A stretch of DNA of 64,000 bases, taken from Rhizophagus irregularis. Taxonomy: Eukaryota > Glomeromycota > Glomeromycetes > Glomerales > Glomeraceae. Position 1 is the stretch's first letter; every line of letters begins with the position of its first letter. The notes beneath the pieces are model-generated. The model was given only the letters and a program-made list of their open reading frames with translations. It ran no database searches and was not told the DNA's origin. The stretch is from positions 1,823,001 to 1,887,000 of the forward strand of contig NC_089433.1 in assembly GCF_026210795.1 (NCBI RefSeq), in the 5' to 3' direction. Of the stretch, positions 23,130 through 33,077 are shown piece after piece. The translations under genes and the position numbers were made by a program.

Positions 23130-25280
23130 TAAAATACGAAACCTACAAAATAGTTAAAGAAATGGTCAGTATACTGTTTCTTTAATTAAAAAAGTAAGAT
23201 TTCGAAGTTAAAATTTCAAAACTTACCATCCACTCATCCTGAAAGCAGGATTCCTAAAAGCTAAACTGTTTCTAATAGCGTTTTGAAATTTTATTTGGGA
23301 ATCCAGAGCCGAAGTCCCTACAAAAAAAGAAAAATATTGGTAAAAAAATTTCTTGGGCTATTTTCTAAATCTTTCAGATACTCACTCAGAATCAACAATG
23401 AATCTAAAATTTGACGCCGGATAAAAGAAAATGTTAAAGTTCCTATGTTCCAAATTCTTCTGAGATATACCTACGATTAATCAAAAGCTGAAGACCTATA
23501 AAAAAAATAAATAACAAGTTAATAACATTGTCTTTAAAAAAGGAAATTTGGAATTTTCGTTAAAAAAGTGCTTACCCGCTCTACAAATGTTCTATAAAAG
23601 AAAAAAACTGTTTTAAAAAAAAGCTTTTAAAAGAAGTGTTTAAAAGTGCTTCAGTGGTTTCCTACAAAAAAATAAAAAAAAGTTAATAAAATGACTTCTT
23701 ATTATAAAAAAAGGTAATGTTTTCGAAATGAAAACTTGCCTCTCCATTCTTTTTAAAAATATTATTATCCTTCATTTCTCCTTTCCCCTCCTTTAAACGC
23801 AAATATATTTTTTTATAACACTATTATCTTGTTCACAAACGTAATAGGAAAAAAGTCTATACTTTAATCCACATAATAGGAAAAAAAAGTTTAAAAAGTA
23901 ATCCCTATTTCTGAAATCAGAACGGGACACCTACAAAATAGAAAATAAAACAATAAATAATTTTTACATAAAAATTTATTTACTAAGTTTTCGAAATGAA
24001 AAATTACCAGGGCATTCGACTTCTTCAAAGTTCGAGTCGGATTCCTACAAAATAAAAAAAAAAGAATAAAAGAAACGTTAGTAAACATTTCGTTTCGTTA
24101 AATAAAAAAAATTGACAAAAGCACATCTACCTATATCCAGCATATCCAAAAATCCGAAATCAAAGCCGAAGAAGATGTCATTGAAATCAAAAACTCAGAA
24201 AGTCGGAAAATACTAGCTGTCTAAAAAAAAAAAAGAAAAAAAAAACGAATTGTTAGAACTTTTCGTTGAAATACATAAATTAAAGAAAAAAAGTGAAATC
24301 TGAACGAACCTTACACGTCCAAAGTTATCCAAAGAAACCCGAAGAGCTAGCAACCTAAAAAAAAGAAAAAAATGAACTATTAGTTACAGTCCGTTAAAAT
24401 AAATAAATCAAAGAAAAAAAATAAATACCAAAACTCACGCGTCCCACACGTCTGAAGACCTAGCCGAACTTTTAAAGTTCTATATTTCTTTTTTGTATCA
24501 GAAAATACTACTACGCGCTAAAGACCCGAAGATCTGGAATGGTCCCACCAGCGTTCTGATATTCTCATTAATTCAAATTCCATTGCCCATACCCACGCGT
24601 TAAATTTCCCGAAATCTACAAAAGAGAATAGACGAAATGTTAGTGAACGTTTCGTTAAAAGAATTAACAAAACTCCCTCCCCCTTACCGAGTTTTCTACG
24701 CGTGCGTCTGAGGTCTGGAGCCTACAAAAGAAGAAAACCGAAATGTTAGAAGTTTCGTTGAAAAAGATTATTTACAAAAGCCAAAAATTCCCCTCACTGA
24801 AATTCCATGCGTCTAAGACTGACCGTTTACAAAAGAAAAAATGAAACGTTAGTAGCCGTTTCGTTAAAATAAAAATATTTTTTCAAAAAAACGTCTTACT
24901 AACGTCTGACCCAAAAAAGAAAAGAAACGAACTTTAATAAGGTTTGTTAAAAATAGAAAAATTAATAAAAAAAATTGTCTTACTGAAATCCCGAACCAAA
25001 AAGCCGAAGAAACTCGCCCGTCCAAAGAAATCCAGAAAACCGTCTAAAAAAAAAAGAAAACTCGAAACTTTAATAAACGTTTCATCAATGAAAATACGAA
25101 AGAATACACTCTCCTGACCTCCCCCTTTTCTACCTAATTTCAATGCAATCCGACTATCTAGAAAAAGAAAAAACGAATTTTTAAAAAATCATTTTTTAAA
25201 ATAAAAAAATGAAACAAAAAAATTAATTACTTACAAAATGTCGCGTCCAGGAAGACCGGTAGAACTATCTAGAAAAAAGA
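23130..25280 (-). repeat. Tandem micro-exon/intron-like array 3 (about 15 units, minus strand)
   Basis: Read on the minus strand, units show TTTTTGTAGG-type acceptors (seen as CCTACAAAA near 23145, 23310, 23663, 23930, 24042, 24720, 24614), GC-richer exon-like segments of about 35-60 nt, and GTAAGT/GTGAGT/GTAAGG-type donors (seen as ACTTACC, ACTCAC, CCTTAC near 23222, 23394, 24310, 24425, 24685). Spacers contain AACG-TTTACTAACG-like inverted repeats with a TACTAAC core. Units are more diverged than in arrays 1 and 2. No ORF of note exists unspliced. Confidence 0.55.
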
Positions 25281-25289
25281 TCAGTTTGT

Positions 25290-25435
25290 TTAATAGAATG
25301 TATGGGAAAAAGGGAAAGGAAGGGAAAGAGAACGAAGGAAGGGGAAAGAGAGAACGAAGGAAAGGGAGAGGGAAAGAACGAGAGAAAAGGAAATAGGAAA
25401 ATCAGAAAGGACGAAGTGCAGGAAAAAGTTAAAAA
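25290..25435 (-). promoter_or_regulatory. CT-rich tract (minus strand) upstream of array 3
   Basis: GGGAAAGG-rich on the plus strand, hence pyrimidine-rich on the minus strand, and placed just upstream of the first exon-like unit. Its position and composition match the tract at 676-806 ahead of array 1 in an unrelated TIR element. Confidence 0.4.
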
Positions 25436-25470
25436 AAAGCTTAACTACCGCAGTTATTATTAATATGAAT

Positions 25471-25514
25471 CACGTGGTATCACGCGATCACGTGATTTTT
25501 ATTTTATATAAATA
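25471..25514. promoter_or_regulatory. Two CACGTG boxes and a TATATAAATA motif
   Basis: CACGTG lies at 25471-25476 and 25489-25494, with CACGCGATCACGTG between and across them, and TATATAAATA at 25505-25514. CACGTG is palindromic and the TATA motif points rightward, so the region could drive the array leftward, the structured segment rightward, or both. Function is inferred from motifs only. Confidence 0.4.
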
Positions 25515-25614
25515 GGCCTTTTCTCCCGAAATCCAATTTTTTTTTTTATAATTTTTTAATGATATATATATATATGCTTATATACACACATATATATATA
25601 TCTAATAACTTTAC

Positions 25615-25735
25615 GAAAAGCCCCTCCTCTGTAAACAGGTAGAGGTCTTTAGTACCTATAGGGGGAGAGCTATTGCTGCTTCTCCATCTGTTTATAGTGA
25701 CAAAAAGAGGAGTCTTCAGTAGTAAAGTTTAATGC
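25615..25735 (+). ncRNA. Possible structured small RNA, about 120 nt
   Basis: CTCCTCTGTAAACAG near 25625 can pair with CTGTTTATAG (from about 25689) and GAGGAG (near 25708). Between them lie short G/C-rich complementary stretches (CCTATAGGGG, GGGAGAG). It lies about 100 bp downstream of the rightward TATA-like motif, in otherwise structure-poor A/T DNA. I do not recognise a known RNA family. Confidence 0.25.
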
Positions 25736-26110
25736 AATTACCATTTCAATATAATTTCATATAAAATATAATCATTGCAATACAATTTCATATATATTAA
25801 GATATATAAACCATTGCAATACAATTTCATATTAAGATATATAAACCATTGCAATACAATTTTATATTAATATTATAAATATTGCAATACAATTTCATAA
25901 TAATTTCAATTTATAATTATATTATTAATAATAAATCAATTACAAACACCATTGCAACATAATATTTAAATTGTTTTGAAATTATGGTTTGTAATACTTT
26001 TATTAGCCTTTGTGATATAATCTTTGTAATTAATTGCAAAATATATAAAAACAATTTCAACCATTACAAAATAATGTCAGTATTGCAAAAGTATAATAAG
26101 AATATTATAA
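25735..26110 (+). repeat. A/T-rich repeats around ATTGCAATACAATTTCATA
   Basis: At least five imperfect copies (25785-25910 clearest) with TTAAGATATATAAACC spacers. They form the right subterminal part of the TIR element. No coding content. Confidence 0.7.
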
Positions 26111-26144
26111 AAGTATTTCAAAAAAATAGCCATTTTTAGTAAAG

Positions 26145-26683
26145 AAGATGTACTGATACTTTAGGTTACACTGGTATTAATTTGAGTCAACACTATGAAT
26201 TTGGCCAGAGTTACTAAACATAAAGGTTCCATCCAAATCACATGACATTTTAATATATTAGCTATCCAGAGTTTACATAATGCTGGTAAGAATTGGATTT
26301 TGGCCCGCATTATGATTCACTGATGATGGTTATGTAACGATAATTTGATATACTGATATATTTTTCCTAAAACAACAGTATTGGTACATAGAGGTCCGAC
26401 TGTATTTATAATTTGAGATATCTTTATATCATGGTAGGATCCACAAAATATATATAAAGGTCACATATAAGTTTGCTTAACTATATTAGTAAAATTTCCA
26501 AAAGTCATATACGATCCAAATTAATTAATTAATTTAATATGGAAAATTTTATTTGCATAGATTTTGAGATTTTTTAAAAGGTTATATATATAGTTTGCAT
26601 AATAATAATCATTTTTATATATGTCATATATTTTAATTTGCATAATCAACGGTATTTTTTAATAAAATATATATATATATATA
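26145..26683. other. Intergenic A/T-rich DNA
   Basis: No supported gene, RNA or repeat family. It is A/T-rich with short TATATA runs. Confidence 0.5.
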
Positions 26684-26905
26684 ATTCCAGCGGTCTTCTA
26701 CTAATTAGCAGCATAATGCCTTGGAATTTCAGCAATTTTCTACTAATTAGCAGCATAACACCTTGGAATTCTGGCGATTTTCTACTAATTAGCAGCATAA
26801 TGCCTTAGAATTCCAGCAATTTTCTACTAATTAGTAGCATAATGCCTTGGAATTCCAGCAATTTTCTACTAATTAGTAGCATAATGCCTTGGAATTCCCT
26901 AATAA
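26684..26905 (+). repeat. 42-bp minisatellite, five copies
   Basis: Units read CCTTGGAATTCCAGC-ATTTTCTACTAATTAG-AGCATAATG. Each contains the palindrome CTACTAATTAGTAG (or its CTAATTAGCAG variant) and another around GGAATTCC. Copies differ by one to three bases. Confidence 0.88.
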
Positions 26906-27304
26906 GCAGCATTACACATAGTATAATACATAAATTTTTGAAAATACATAATTGACGGCTAATCTGATTGATAATAGATAATTTTTTTTCAATTTTTTGA
27001 CTTTTAACAGACCATTTTATTGAAAGAAAAAAATAAAATAATTTTTTTTGGTCTGTAATAAACCATTTTATTCAATAAAAATTTTTTTTTGACCTTTACT
27101 GTTATATTTTTTTAACAACAGGCCATTTTATTTAAAAAAAATATTTGGTTTAGAATGTTATTAATATTCCTTTTTATTATTTTTCTTTAAAAGCAACTTC
27201 TTAAATCTAAAATTTATTATTTTAGATACCAATATCTTAGAAAAATATGAGTTAAGAGAAAAGTATAGTCAATTTTTTTGGAAATATTACTATACTAATA
27301 TTCC

Positions 27305-27366
27305 TTTTACTTTTTTTTTAGGAACTTGGAATTCAGACTGGAACTCCAATGCTCACTGTAAGTAAA
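27305..27366 (+). repeat. Isolated exon-like unit
   Basis: A T-rich tract ending in TAG, a 36-nt segment (GAACTTGGAATTCAGACTGG onward) and then GTAAGTAAAG. It has the same acceptor-exon-donor pattern as the arrays but stands alone outside any TIR element I can define. Weak TTCYATTAGAAATAG stretches follow to about 27560. Confidence 0.3.
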
Positions 27367-27701
27367 GAATTTTTTAGCTTTATTTTGTTTATTTTAGAAG
27401 TATTATTAACATTTCTATTGTTTTTTCTATTAGAAATAGTTTTTAGATTAAAACTAAACTGAAATTTTTAGTAAGTTGAGAATAGGGTGGAATTTTTTTT
27501 GTTTTATATGTGAAAGTAGTATTAATATTTTTTTCTTTAGAAATAGGATTTTCTTTTAGAAATGATTTTATAAATTATATTGACTTTTCTTTAACTTTAA
27601 AATGTTATCAATATTCTAAGTTTTTGTTATAATTTATTAAAAAATAATGAACAATCTTTTTGTTTTAGTGTTAATACTTGAATTATCAAATAATTATTTT
27701 T

Positions 27702-27897
27702 TTTTTTTTTTTTTAATGATTTATATATGCTTTATTGATATTAAGTTTATATACCATACAAACAAATTATCATGAACTATATCCACCTAGCAGGATGCAA
27801 TCATCAAAATATAAATAATAAAAGAAAAATGATAGTTGATACTATACCAATTAATTTGAACTACAAGATTTGAGGTTTTTTTTTTTTTTTTTTTTTC
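27702..27897 (-). mobile_element. Two adjacent poly(A)-tailed retro-insertions
   Basis: On the minus strand a poly(A) run of about 20 (27878-27897) is followed by about 160 bp ending in CAATAAAGCATATATAAATC and a second poly(A) run of about 20 (from about 27715 downward). AATAAA about 15 nt before the tail is the expected polyadenylation signal, so the 160-bp segment looks like a reverse-transcribed transcript end. No target duplication was identified. Confidence 0.45.
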
Positions 27898-27931
27898 AAA
27901 ATTAATGAATTTAAGTTCAGAGTAAAATTAA

Positions 27932-28663
27932 TTATGTTGTTATTAGATCTATTATAACATTGTTAATAATATTTTTTGTTTTCTTATATGCCCAGCTATA
28001 CCACCAGTTATTACTGATTAGTAAACTCATCTGATCTTGAGCTTTTTTTCCCACTCTATAACACTTTGATATAATGTGATTTTCATTTAATAAATTTTCA
28101 GACTGCACTGAATCCAACTCAATTGAAATATTATCAAGTACTGCAATTTGATCTTCCTGTAAATCTGAATAATTGTTCTTCTTTAAAGTTTGTTTATCCT
28201 GTTTTAAGTGTTTAACCGTTTGGTGAGAGGATTTGAAGTAACGATCCATATTTTCGGATTCATTTAATTTTTCTTTTCTTCCAATATTTCTAGTCTTTTC
28301 CCATGCAATAGTAGCATTACATCTTGGTATCCAAATTAGTTCTTTAAAGTGAATAATAAAGGAGTCCAAAAGTGAAGCCAAGAATAAAATGTTTTTTGAT
28401 TCTGAGAATCCAAATGTTTGTTTTGAAATTTTGGAAATATTGGTGTTAATTTTAGCTTCCAAGGCCAATGAGCTAAAATCAATAAATTTTTTGTTATCAT
28501 GTTGTAATCCTAGTATCTGGTTTAATTTCTCACTTATGGCTTTAGGTGTGTTTTCTGGTATGTTACTCCATTTTTGAATTATAGGAATCACATCATCTTG
28601 CATTCTACTTTTAATTATAGGCCATAGATCCTTATTGGCATCACATTCAATAAAATGATATCT
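27932..28663 (-). CDS. Unrecognised protein, 3' exon(s), possibly a retrocopy
   Basis: The open stretch from ATG 28603 gives 223 aa, and the frame stays open upstream to about 28663 (residues include HFIECDANKDLWPIIKSRM), ending near a weak CAG acceptor, so the annotated start is probably internal. The protein is hydrophilic, Lys/Asn/Ser-rich, with a WIPRCNATIAWEKTRNI segment and an acidic-polar central part; no signal peptide or catalytic motif is seen. Its TAA is followed 34 bp later by a poly(A) run, suggesting that this copy may come from a reverse-transcribed mRNA. It resembles lineage-specific multigene families of glomeromycete genomes, but I cannot name it. Confidence 0.45.
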   Translation of the reverse strand, partial: RYHFIECDANKDLWPIIKSRMQDDVIPIIQKWSNIPENTPKAISEKLNQILGLQHDNKKFIDFSSLALEAKINTNISKISKQTFGFSESKNILFLASLLDSFIIHFKELIWIPRCNATIAWEKTRNIGRKEKLNESENMDRYFKSSHQTVKHLKQDKQTLKKNNYSDLQEDQIAVLDNISIELDSVQSENLLNENHIISKCYRVGKKAQDQMSLLISNNWWYSWAYKKTKNIINNVIIDLITT

Positions 28664-29827
28664 GTTTTCAAATTATCAAATAATTAAATATAGTAGTATA
28701 AATAAATATGTTAGTACAAATTAATTTATGCAATTTGGCATTATGCTAGCAATTGAAAATCAATTATACTGCTAAATACAACTAATTAAATTAAAAAAAA
28801 AGCCATGATTTTATTTTTTTAATATACAAATGTCATAAAAAAAATTTGCTTATTCTAATATAAATTATAAAGTCAGAAGTCAACTTTGCGTATTGATTTT
28901 AGTAAAAACATTTGCTTATTTTAAAGCAAAATTTTGCTGACTTTTATATGTATTTTTCGGGATCCTATCATGGTGAGTTCTATGAATTAGAGGAAAATTT
29001 GTTACAAACTTTGTTATAGGTATAATAAGAAAAATATTAGCTGAAATATTAGTTGCGATATGGTAACATTAGTTGGATTAAAGGACAGAGTTCACAAATG
29101 TTTCTCTGAGCTTGTTGGAGTCAAGAATTGGAACATTAGTCTTTATAAATGATTTACTTGAAAGCGATGAAATGTTAAACTCATTTGTTTTGGGTGAATT
29201 ATATAGGATTGATATTGCCATAGTTATTAAAGTGAATCAGGCAGATCACAACCCTTCAGATGAAAAATTATGTATTGATATTCATACTGTAGCAAAATTT
29301 TATATTAAATAAAATATTGATATACCAGGAATAGGCCATTTCTGTTACCATGTGTATGTTCACAATTTAAGATGTTTGTTTGCCAACATGCATGTATTCT
29401 AGGGATGTTAGATTGCTTAAGCATTTAGTTCAGGTTCTAAACCTGATTAAACTAATTTGAATCTGGCTTTAAATTGATTTACATAAACCAATTTTTGAAT
29501 CATGTTTGAAACTATGCTTATAAATGTATTAGTAAAGTTTGCTTACTCAAGCAATTAGTTTAACCCTGATTTAATAATATAATACGCAAAATAATTATTT
29601 TTATTTCATTTGTAAAATTAATGCATATATGAATTGTTATGCTATTATACTTTATGCTCAAAAATTGATTTCATTGAATTTTAAATACTATTGACCATAA
29701 AACTCGATTCAAGTAGTTTTTACTTCGAACTCGAATAACATCCCTAATGTACTCCTGTCACAAAATAAACGATCACATAACTGATAACATATTTGTATAA
29801 CAGATTGATTTCTCACGCTAGTTTGCA
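28664..29827. other. Intergenic A/T-rich DNA
   Basis: No supported gene. A 66-codon stretch from a TTG at 29115 has no recognisable features. The DNA near 29390-29710 contains loose repeats of an AATTTGAAT/GTTTAANCCTGATTAAA type. Confidence 0.45.
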
Positions 29828-29858
29828 CCAATAACATTTCACGAAAAACCGTATAAAA
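29828..29858 (+). promoter_or_regulatory. CCAAT plus TATAAAA block upstream of Crinkler relic 1
   Basis: CCAAT at 29828-29832, then an ACATTTCACGAAAAACC-like segment and TATAAAA at 29852-29858, 14 bp before the ATG. A matching block precedes the second relic (31979-32009). The TATA-like motif is too close to the ATG for a usual fungal start-site distance, so it may serve another function. Confidence 0.5.
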
Positions 29859-29865
29859 CCCGAAA

Positions 29866-30030
29866 ATGTCAGTCACGTTATTCTGCCTTGTCAAGCATGG
29901 TGTGGAGAGCAGTGATCGGCAGGGACAAAACCATATGTGGTCCCAAAAAGGGACCTGTTATGAACTTCGTGATCTCCACGAGTCAGAAGGTCTCTATGTG
30001 AAACGTTTACTTGATAAATATCACGTGTAA
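29866..30030 (+). pseudogene. Crinkler-type (CRN) header relic 1
   Basis: A 54-codon ORF starting MSVTLFCLVKHG, which matches the start of the Crinkler N-terminal ubiquitin-like header as found in glomeromycete CRN proteins. Crinklers are secreted or intracellular effector-like proteins first described in oomycetes. Here similarity is lost after about 12-20 residues and the ORF ends at TAA 30028, so the header is truncated and no effector domain follows. The upstream CCAAT/TATA block is shared with the relic at 32018, which strengthens the call beyond the short peptide match. Confidence 0.5.
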
Positions 30031-30154
30031 TTCATGAAATTTTGTCGATTATGCTTGATTTATAAAAAAAAAAATCATGTTGTTAAAAGGGATTTAATTC
30101 TCCCATACTAAAATTCTGCCGCTTATTAATCACTTTCCTACTTTCAGCAAAATA

Positions 30155-30161
30155 TAAAAAA
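30155..30161 (+). promoter_or_regulatory. TATA-like motif upstream of the gene at 30232
   Basis: An ATATAAAAAAGG stretch lies about 75 bp upstream of ATG 30232, a plausible fungal core promoter distance. It is called from sequence alone; boundaries are approximate. Confidence 0.35.
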
Positions 30162-30231
30162 GGTCAAATTTGGAGACGAAAATTGAAAATATCAGCAACA
30201 TATATATTAATTTTCTGGTTAATTACTTACC

Positions 30232-31690
30232 ATGGAATCTGCAACTTCAAGACCACCAAGGAAAGGTAAGCTTCTAACAAAGACTCCTTGCCCCATTCAC
30301 CGACTTGGAGCTACAACTGAAGAGATTAGACATGTAGACTACGAACTTGTGGATGGAAATTTCGTAAGACACTACATACACGATGATATTAACCCAATAG
30401 GAGTTTCATGTTTTACACCTTTGGGCGAACCCCCTCATAAAAATCCTATTAGTGATCAAATTGACTGCTACTTTCTTCCCAAGGATACTCTCCTACCTCA
30501 AGGATTAGCTATTATTTTCACCCACAAGACTAGACTTCGATTTCCTACGTGTTGTCAAAAAGGATGGCACTTTTGTATAGTACCAACGATGCAAATGACA
30601 TTAGCAGAGTACGGAGATGCAATAAAAAATCTTAATTGGAATCTATGTGAAATTAAGGCCAATGCAGAGTTAAAGGAATTAGTCCATAAAGATGATGACT
30701 TGAGGGGCGTGCGAGATTTCCTAATAACTGAGATATACTTACTTATCGAACTCTGGTACAAACAGACGACAGACGCCATGGAACGTCTCTATGCTAACGA
30801 TATTCATACATGGATCGCATTAAAAAAGCCAACCCTTAAAGAACTTATCCGTGATAAACCACGTGCATACATTATATTCCATGCCATTTCTTACTTGAAT
30901 GCAACATCGGTAACCCAAAAAACATACAAATATGATATTTTGGGTGTACTTGAGAGACGCATTCGGATGGAAAGTCAAAGAGTTCGGTGATGAACCAAAT
31001 ATAGGAAGTTGTAAGTAATTTTTATAATAACGTGTTTTTATTTGTAGAAACCTATCAAATAACCTAATTTTATAGTAGCAGAAACGTTTGATACTATGCA
31101 TCTGGATGATAAAGGAAAAGCTCCAGGTATTTATTTGAGCGTCTTACAGTTCAATCTAGACTAAAAGAGTTGTAGTGCGACGATACGCTCTACTGAAAGT
31201 GTCGTTGTTCCGCAACTAATGGGACATTTTTTGGTATAATTAATATACGATTCTGATACAGTCATACATTTAATGTTTAGATGAAAGCGCAGATAAATAT
31301 CTTCGGGACGCATGTGATGCTGAAGTTATTAGAGTAAATGATGAGTTATGGATATTAAAAGATTATGAATTAAAAGACGGGAAAAAGTATAAAAAACAAG
31401 TTAATATTGGATGTAGGGTAACTAATATTAATGATGGCAAATTAACCATTGCTCTTATTGATCATGAAGAAAAACAAAATATAATTTCTTCGTTAAATAA
31501 GCTTGAAGAGTGGTTGCTTGATGAGTTTAAGTTAGATAAAGAATACAGACCTAAAGATTATCATAATTGCACCGCTAACATTTTAATTAAACGTGAAGGG
31601 GGGAAATTCCTAGGGAACATTAGAGAATGTAAGAAATTAAAAAATAACTATATGCCTCAAACTTATATCGAAATTCCACCTAAATATTAA
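30232..31690 (+). pseudogene. Three-exon gene, possible Tse2-like ADP-ribosyltransferase domain, frameshifted exon 1
   Basis: Exons are inferred at 30232-31010, 31079-31126 and 31281-31690. The introns have GTAAGT...TAG and GTATTT...TAG ends and join in a consistent phase. Residues about 60-145 of exon 1 follow a pattern I associate with the Tse2-type ADP-ribosyltransferase toxin fold: GVSCFTPLG, then KDTLLPQGLAIIF, HFCIVPTMQMTLAEY and a NLNW end. That assignment is from memory of the family and is uncertain. Near 30945 the frame shifts by one base; without it the ORF stops at 30990, while the other frame leads smoothly to the donor. The C-terminal exon (about 136 aa, Lys/Asp-rich, ending PPKY) is unrecognised. 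The frameshift could also be an unseen short intron. Confidence 0.5.
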
Positions 31691-31978
31691 AACGTAATAA
31701 AAAATTGCCTTTTGTTGATTGATATGTCTATACTTATCTATTGAACGCATGATCTTATATAGCTTCATCCGCAGTAGAGCTGTTCAGGTCGTAAGCACTT
31801 GATGTAGTACTTAATTCCGATCTGATCCGGAGCATTAATTGATTAATATCACCGCATTTGTGTCACAAATAAATGAGTCATACAACAGGGGGGGTCTGTA
31901 CAACCGATGAATTTCTCAATTCTCTCATTAGTGCCATTCGCAAATAAAATTCCTTTTTTACTCTTGTTGCACTTTGAG
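31691..31978. other. Spacer between the exon-3 stop and relic 2
   Basis: No gene is visible. The last 150 bp share an upstream layout with the region before relic 1, ending in the CCAAT block, so the two loci are likely a duplicated pair. Confidence 0.4.
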
Positions 31979-32009
31979 CCAATAGCATTTCGCAAAAAAC
32001 ACTATATAA
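31979..32009 (+). promoter_or_regulatory. CCAAT plus TATATAA block upstream of Crinkler relic 2
   Basis: CCAAT at 31979-31983, GCATTTCGCAAAAAACAC and TATATAA at 32003-32009. The CCAAT-to-ATG distance is 39 bp here and 38 bp at relic 1, and most bases in between agree. Confidence 0.5.
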
Positions 32010-32017
32010 GTTGAAAA

Positions 32018-32294
32018 ATGTCTATCACTTACTTTGTTAAGGGTAATACAACTGTGAATGCTTCAAAATTAGTAGGGACGAGCCTGTTAGTGAGCTCAAC
32101 AAAGCTATAAAAGCGGAAATAGATGTTCCTGCTGGTTTCAAAGTGAAGGACTTAAAGTTATGGAATGTGATAATCAGGACGATCTCTTGAGGAATCTCAC
32201 ACTCAATGATGGGGATGAACTTCTTGCAACAAGAGAATTAGAAGAGTACTGGCTTGAGAAACTGCCTAAGAGGCATCGTAAAGTTGCCACATAA
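32018..32294 (+). pseudogene. Crinkler-type (CRN) header relic 2, two frameshifts
   Basis: Begins MSITYFVKGNT and continues through pieces of the Crinkler ubiquitin-like header in three frames: a first piece ending at TAA 32108, a second containing KVKDLKLWNV, and a third containing NDGDELLATRELEEYWLEK, ending at TAA 32292. The order and content match the header domain of CRN proteins (the LKLW core and the DELLATREL region near its end). Two indels break it, and no downstream effector domain follows. It pairs with relic 1 across the gene at 30232-31690. Confidence 0.6.
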
Positions 32295-33077
32295 ATGTCT
32301 GGTACAGTCTAATTCTCCTCGTAATATTTACACGTTTTTATTTCCAGTTCTCAGCATGGCTCCTGAATATAATGATTGGAACCTCATCATAATAATTGAT
32401 GTAATATCTACTATGTTTACTAGTATCAAAATGGCCAAAATGTACATAGTTACACTTATGTTACTTAGAGGAATTATTTCCAAAGTGTATGAAACAGTTA
32501 TCTTAATATAATATCTTTGTATTTAGGGCCGTTTCTCAGTCTGAAAGAGGCATTTTCACGCATTTTTCCACCAGTAACATATTCTCTAAAATGTACTACA
32601 TTGAAAACCACTATGAAGGTTAACAGTTGTAATGCTTTGGGATGATTTCTACAAAAAAAAATGGTTGTACTATAAATATATGCAGAATTAATAGTATCTG
32701 GTATATCACATGATTTTGGTAAAGCTGATATGATCAACACCTGGACTAGCTAAATCAGAAATAAATAGTCTATATTACGGCTGCAGGCATAACTGCGGCT
32801 GCGATTAGTAATTTAGAATACATGCGCTTTATTTATTCGATACAAAAAAAGCTAATAACTTGCTAAGACCATATCATCCAGAACTATCCTAGTCTATACT
32901 GCGTATTTCAGCTCTGAAGTAGCAGGTATTATACTTAAGCATATGCTGGAGTGATGATTGGACTCGTCATCGGTGAGACTTTTCTTTCATATTTTCCATT
33001 ATGATAATAATAACCTTTATCTTTTCATAATAGCAGTTATCATACATGTCCTTATCTTCACAGTAATTCCATTCAAC
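32295..33077. other. Intergenic DNA without supported features
   Basis: Only short ORFs without motifs occur. Nothing repetitive stands out. Confidence 0.45.

Larger units (their letters stand above)
22670..26144. mobile_element. Third TIR element, with a minus-strand micro-exon-like array
   Basis: The left end reads CTTTGCTAAAAATAGCTATT and the right end is the inverse of CTTTACTAAAAATGGCTATT; similarity runs about 40 bp inward. No matching target duplication is evident: the left flank ends GGTGTA and the right flank starts AAGATGTA. There is no transposase ORF. Inside are a minus-strand array of exon-like units, a CT-rich (minus-strand) tract, CACGTG boxes with a TATA-like motif, a small structured segment and A/T-rich short repeats. 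The superfamily is unassigned. Confidence 0.72.

Noticed and set aside
26145-27300. Telomeric or rDNA-associated sequence
   Set aside because: No TTAGGG arrays or rRNA-like conserved stretches occur here or elsewhere in the window.
29112-29312. 66-codon ORF as a gene
   Set aside because: No ATG near its start, no recognisable motif and no promoter or splice context.
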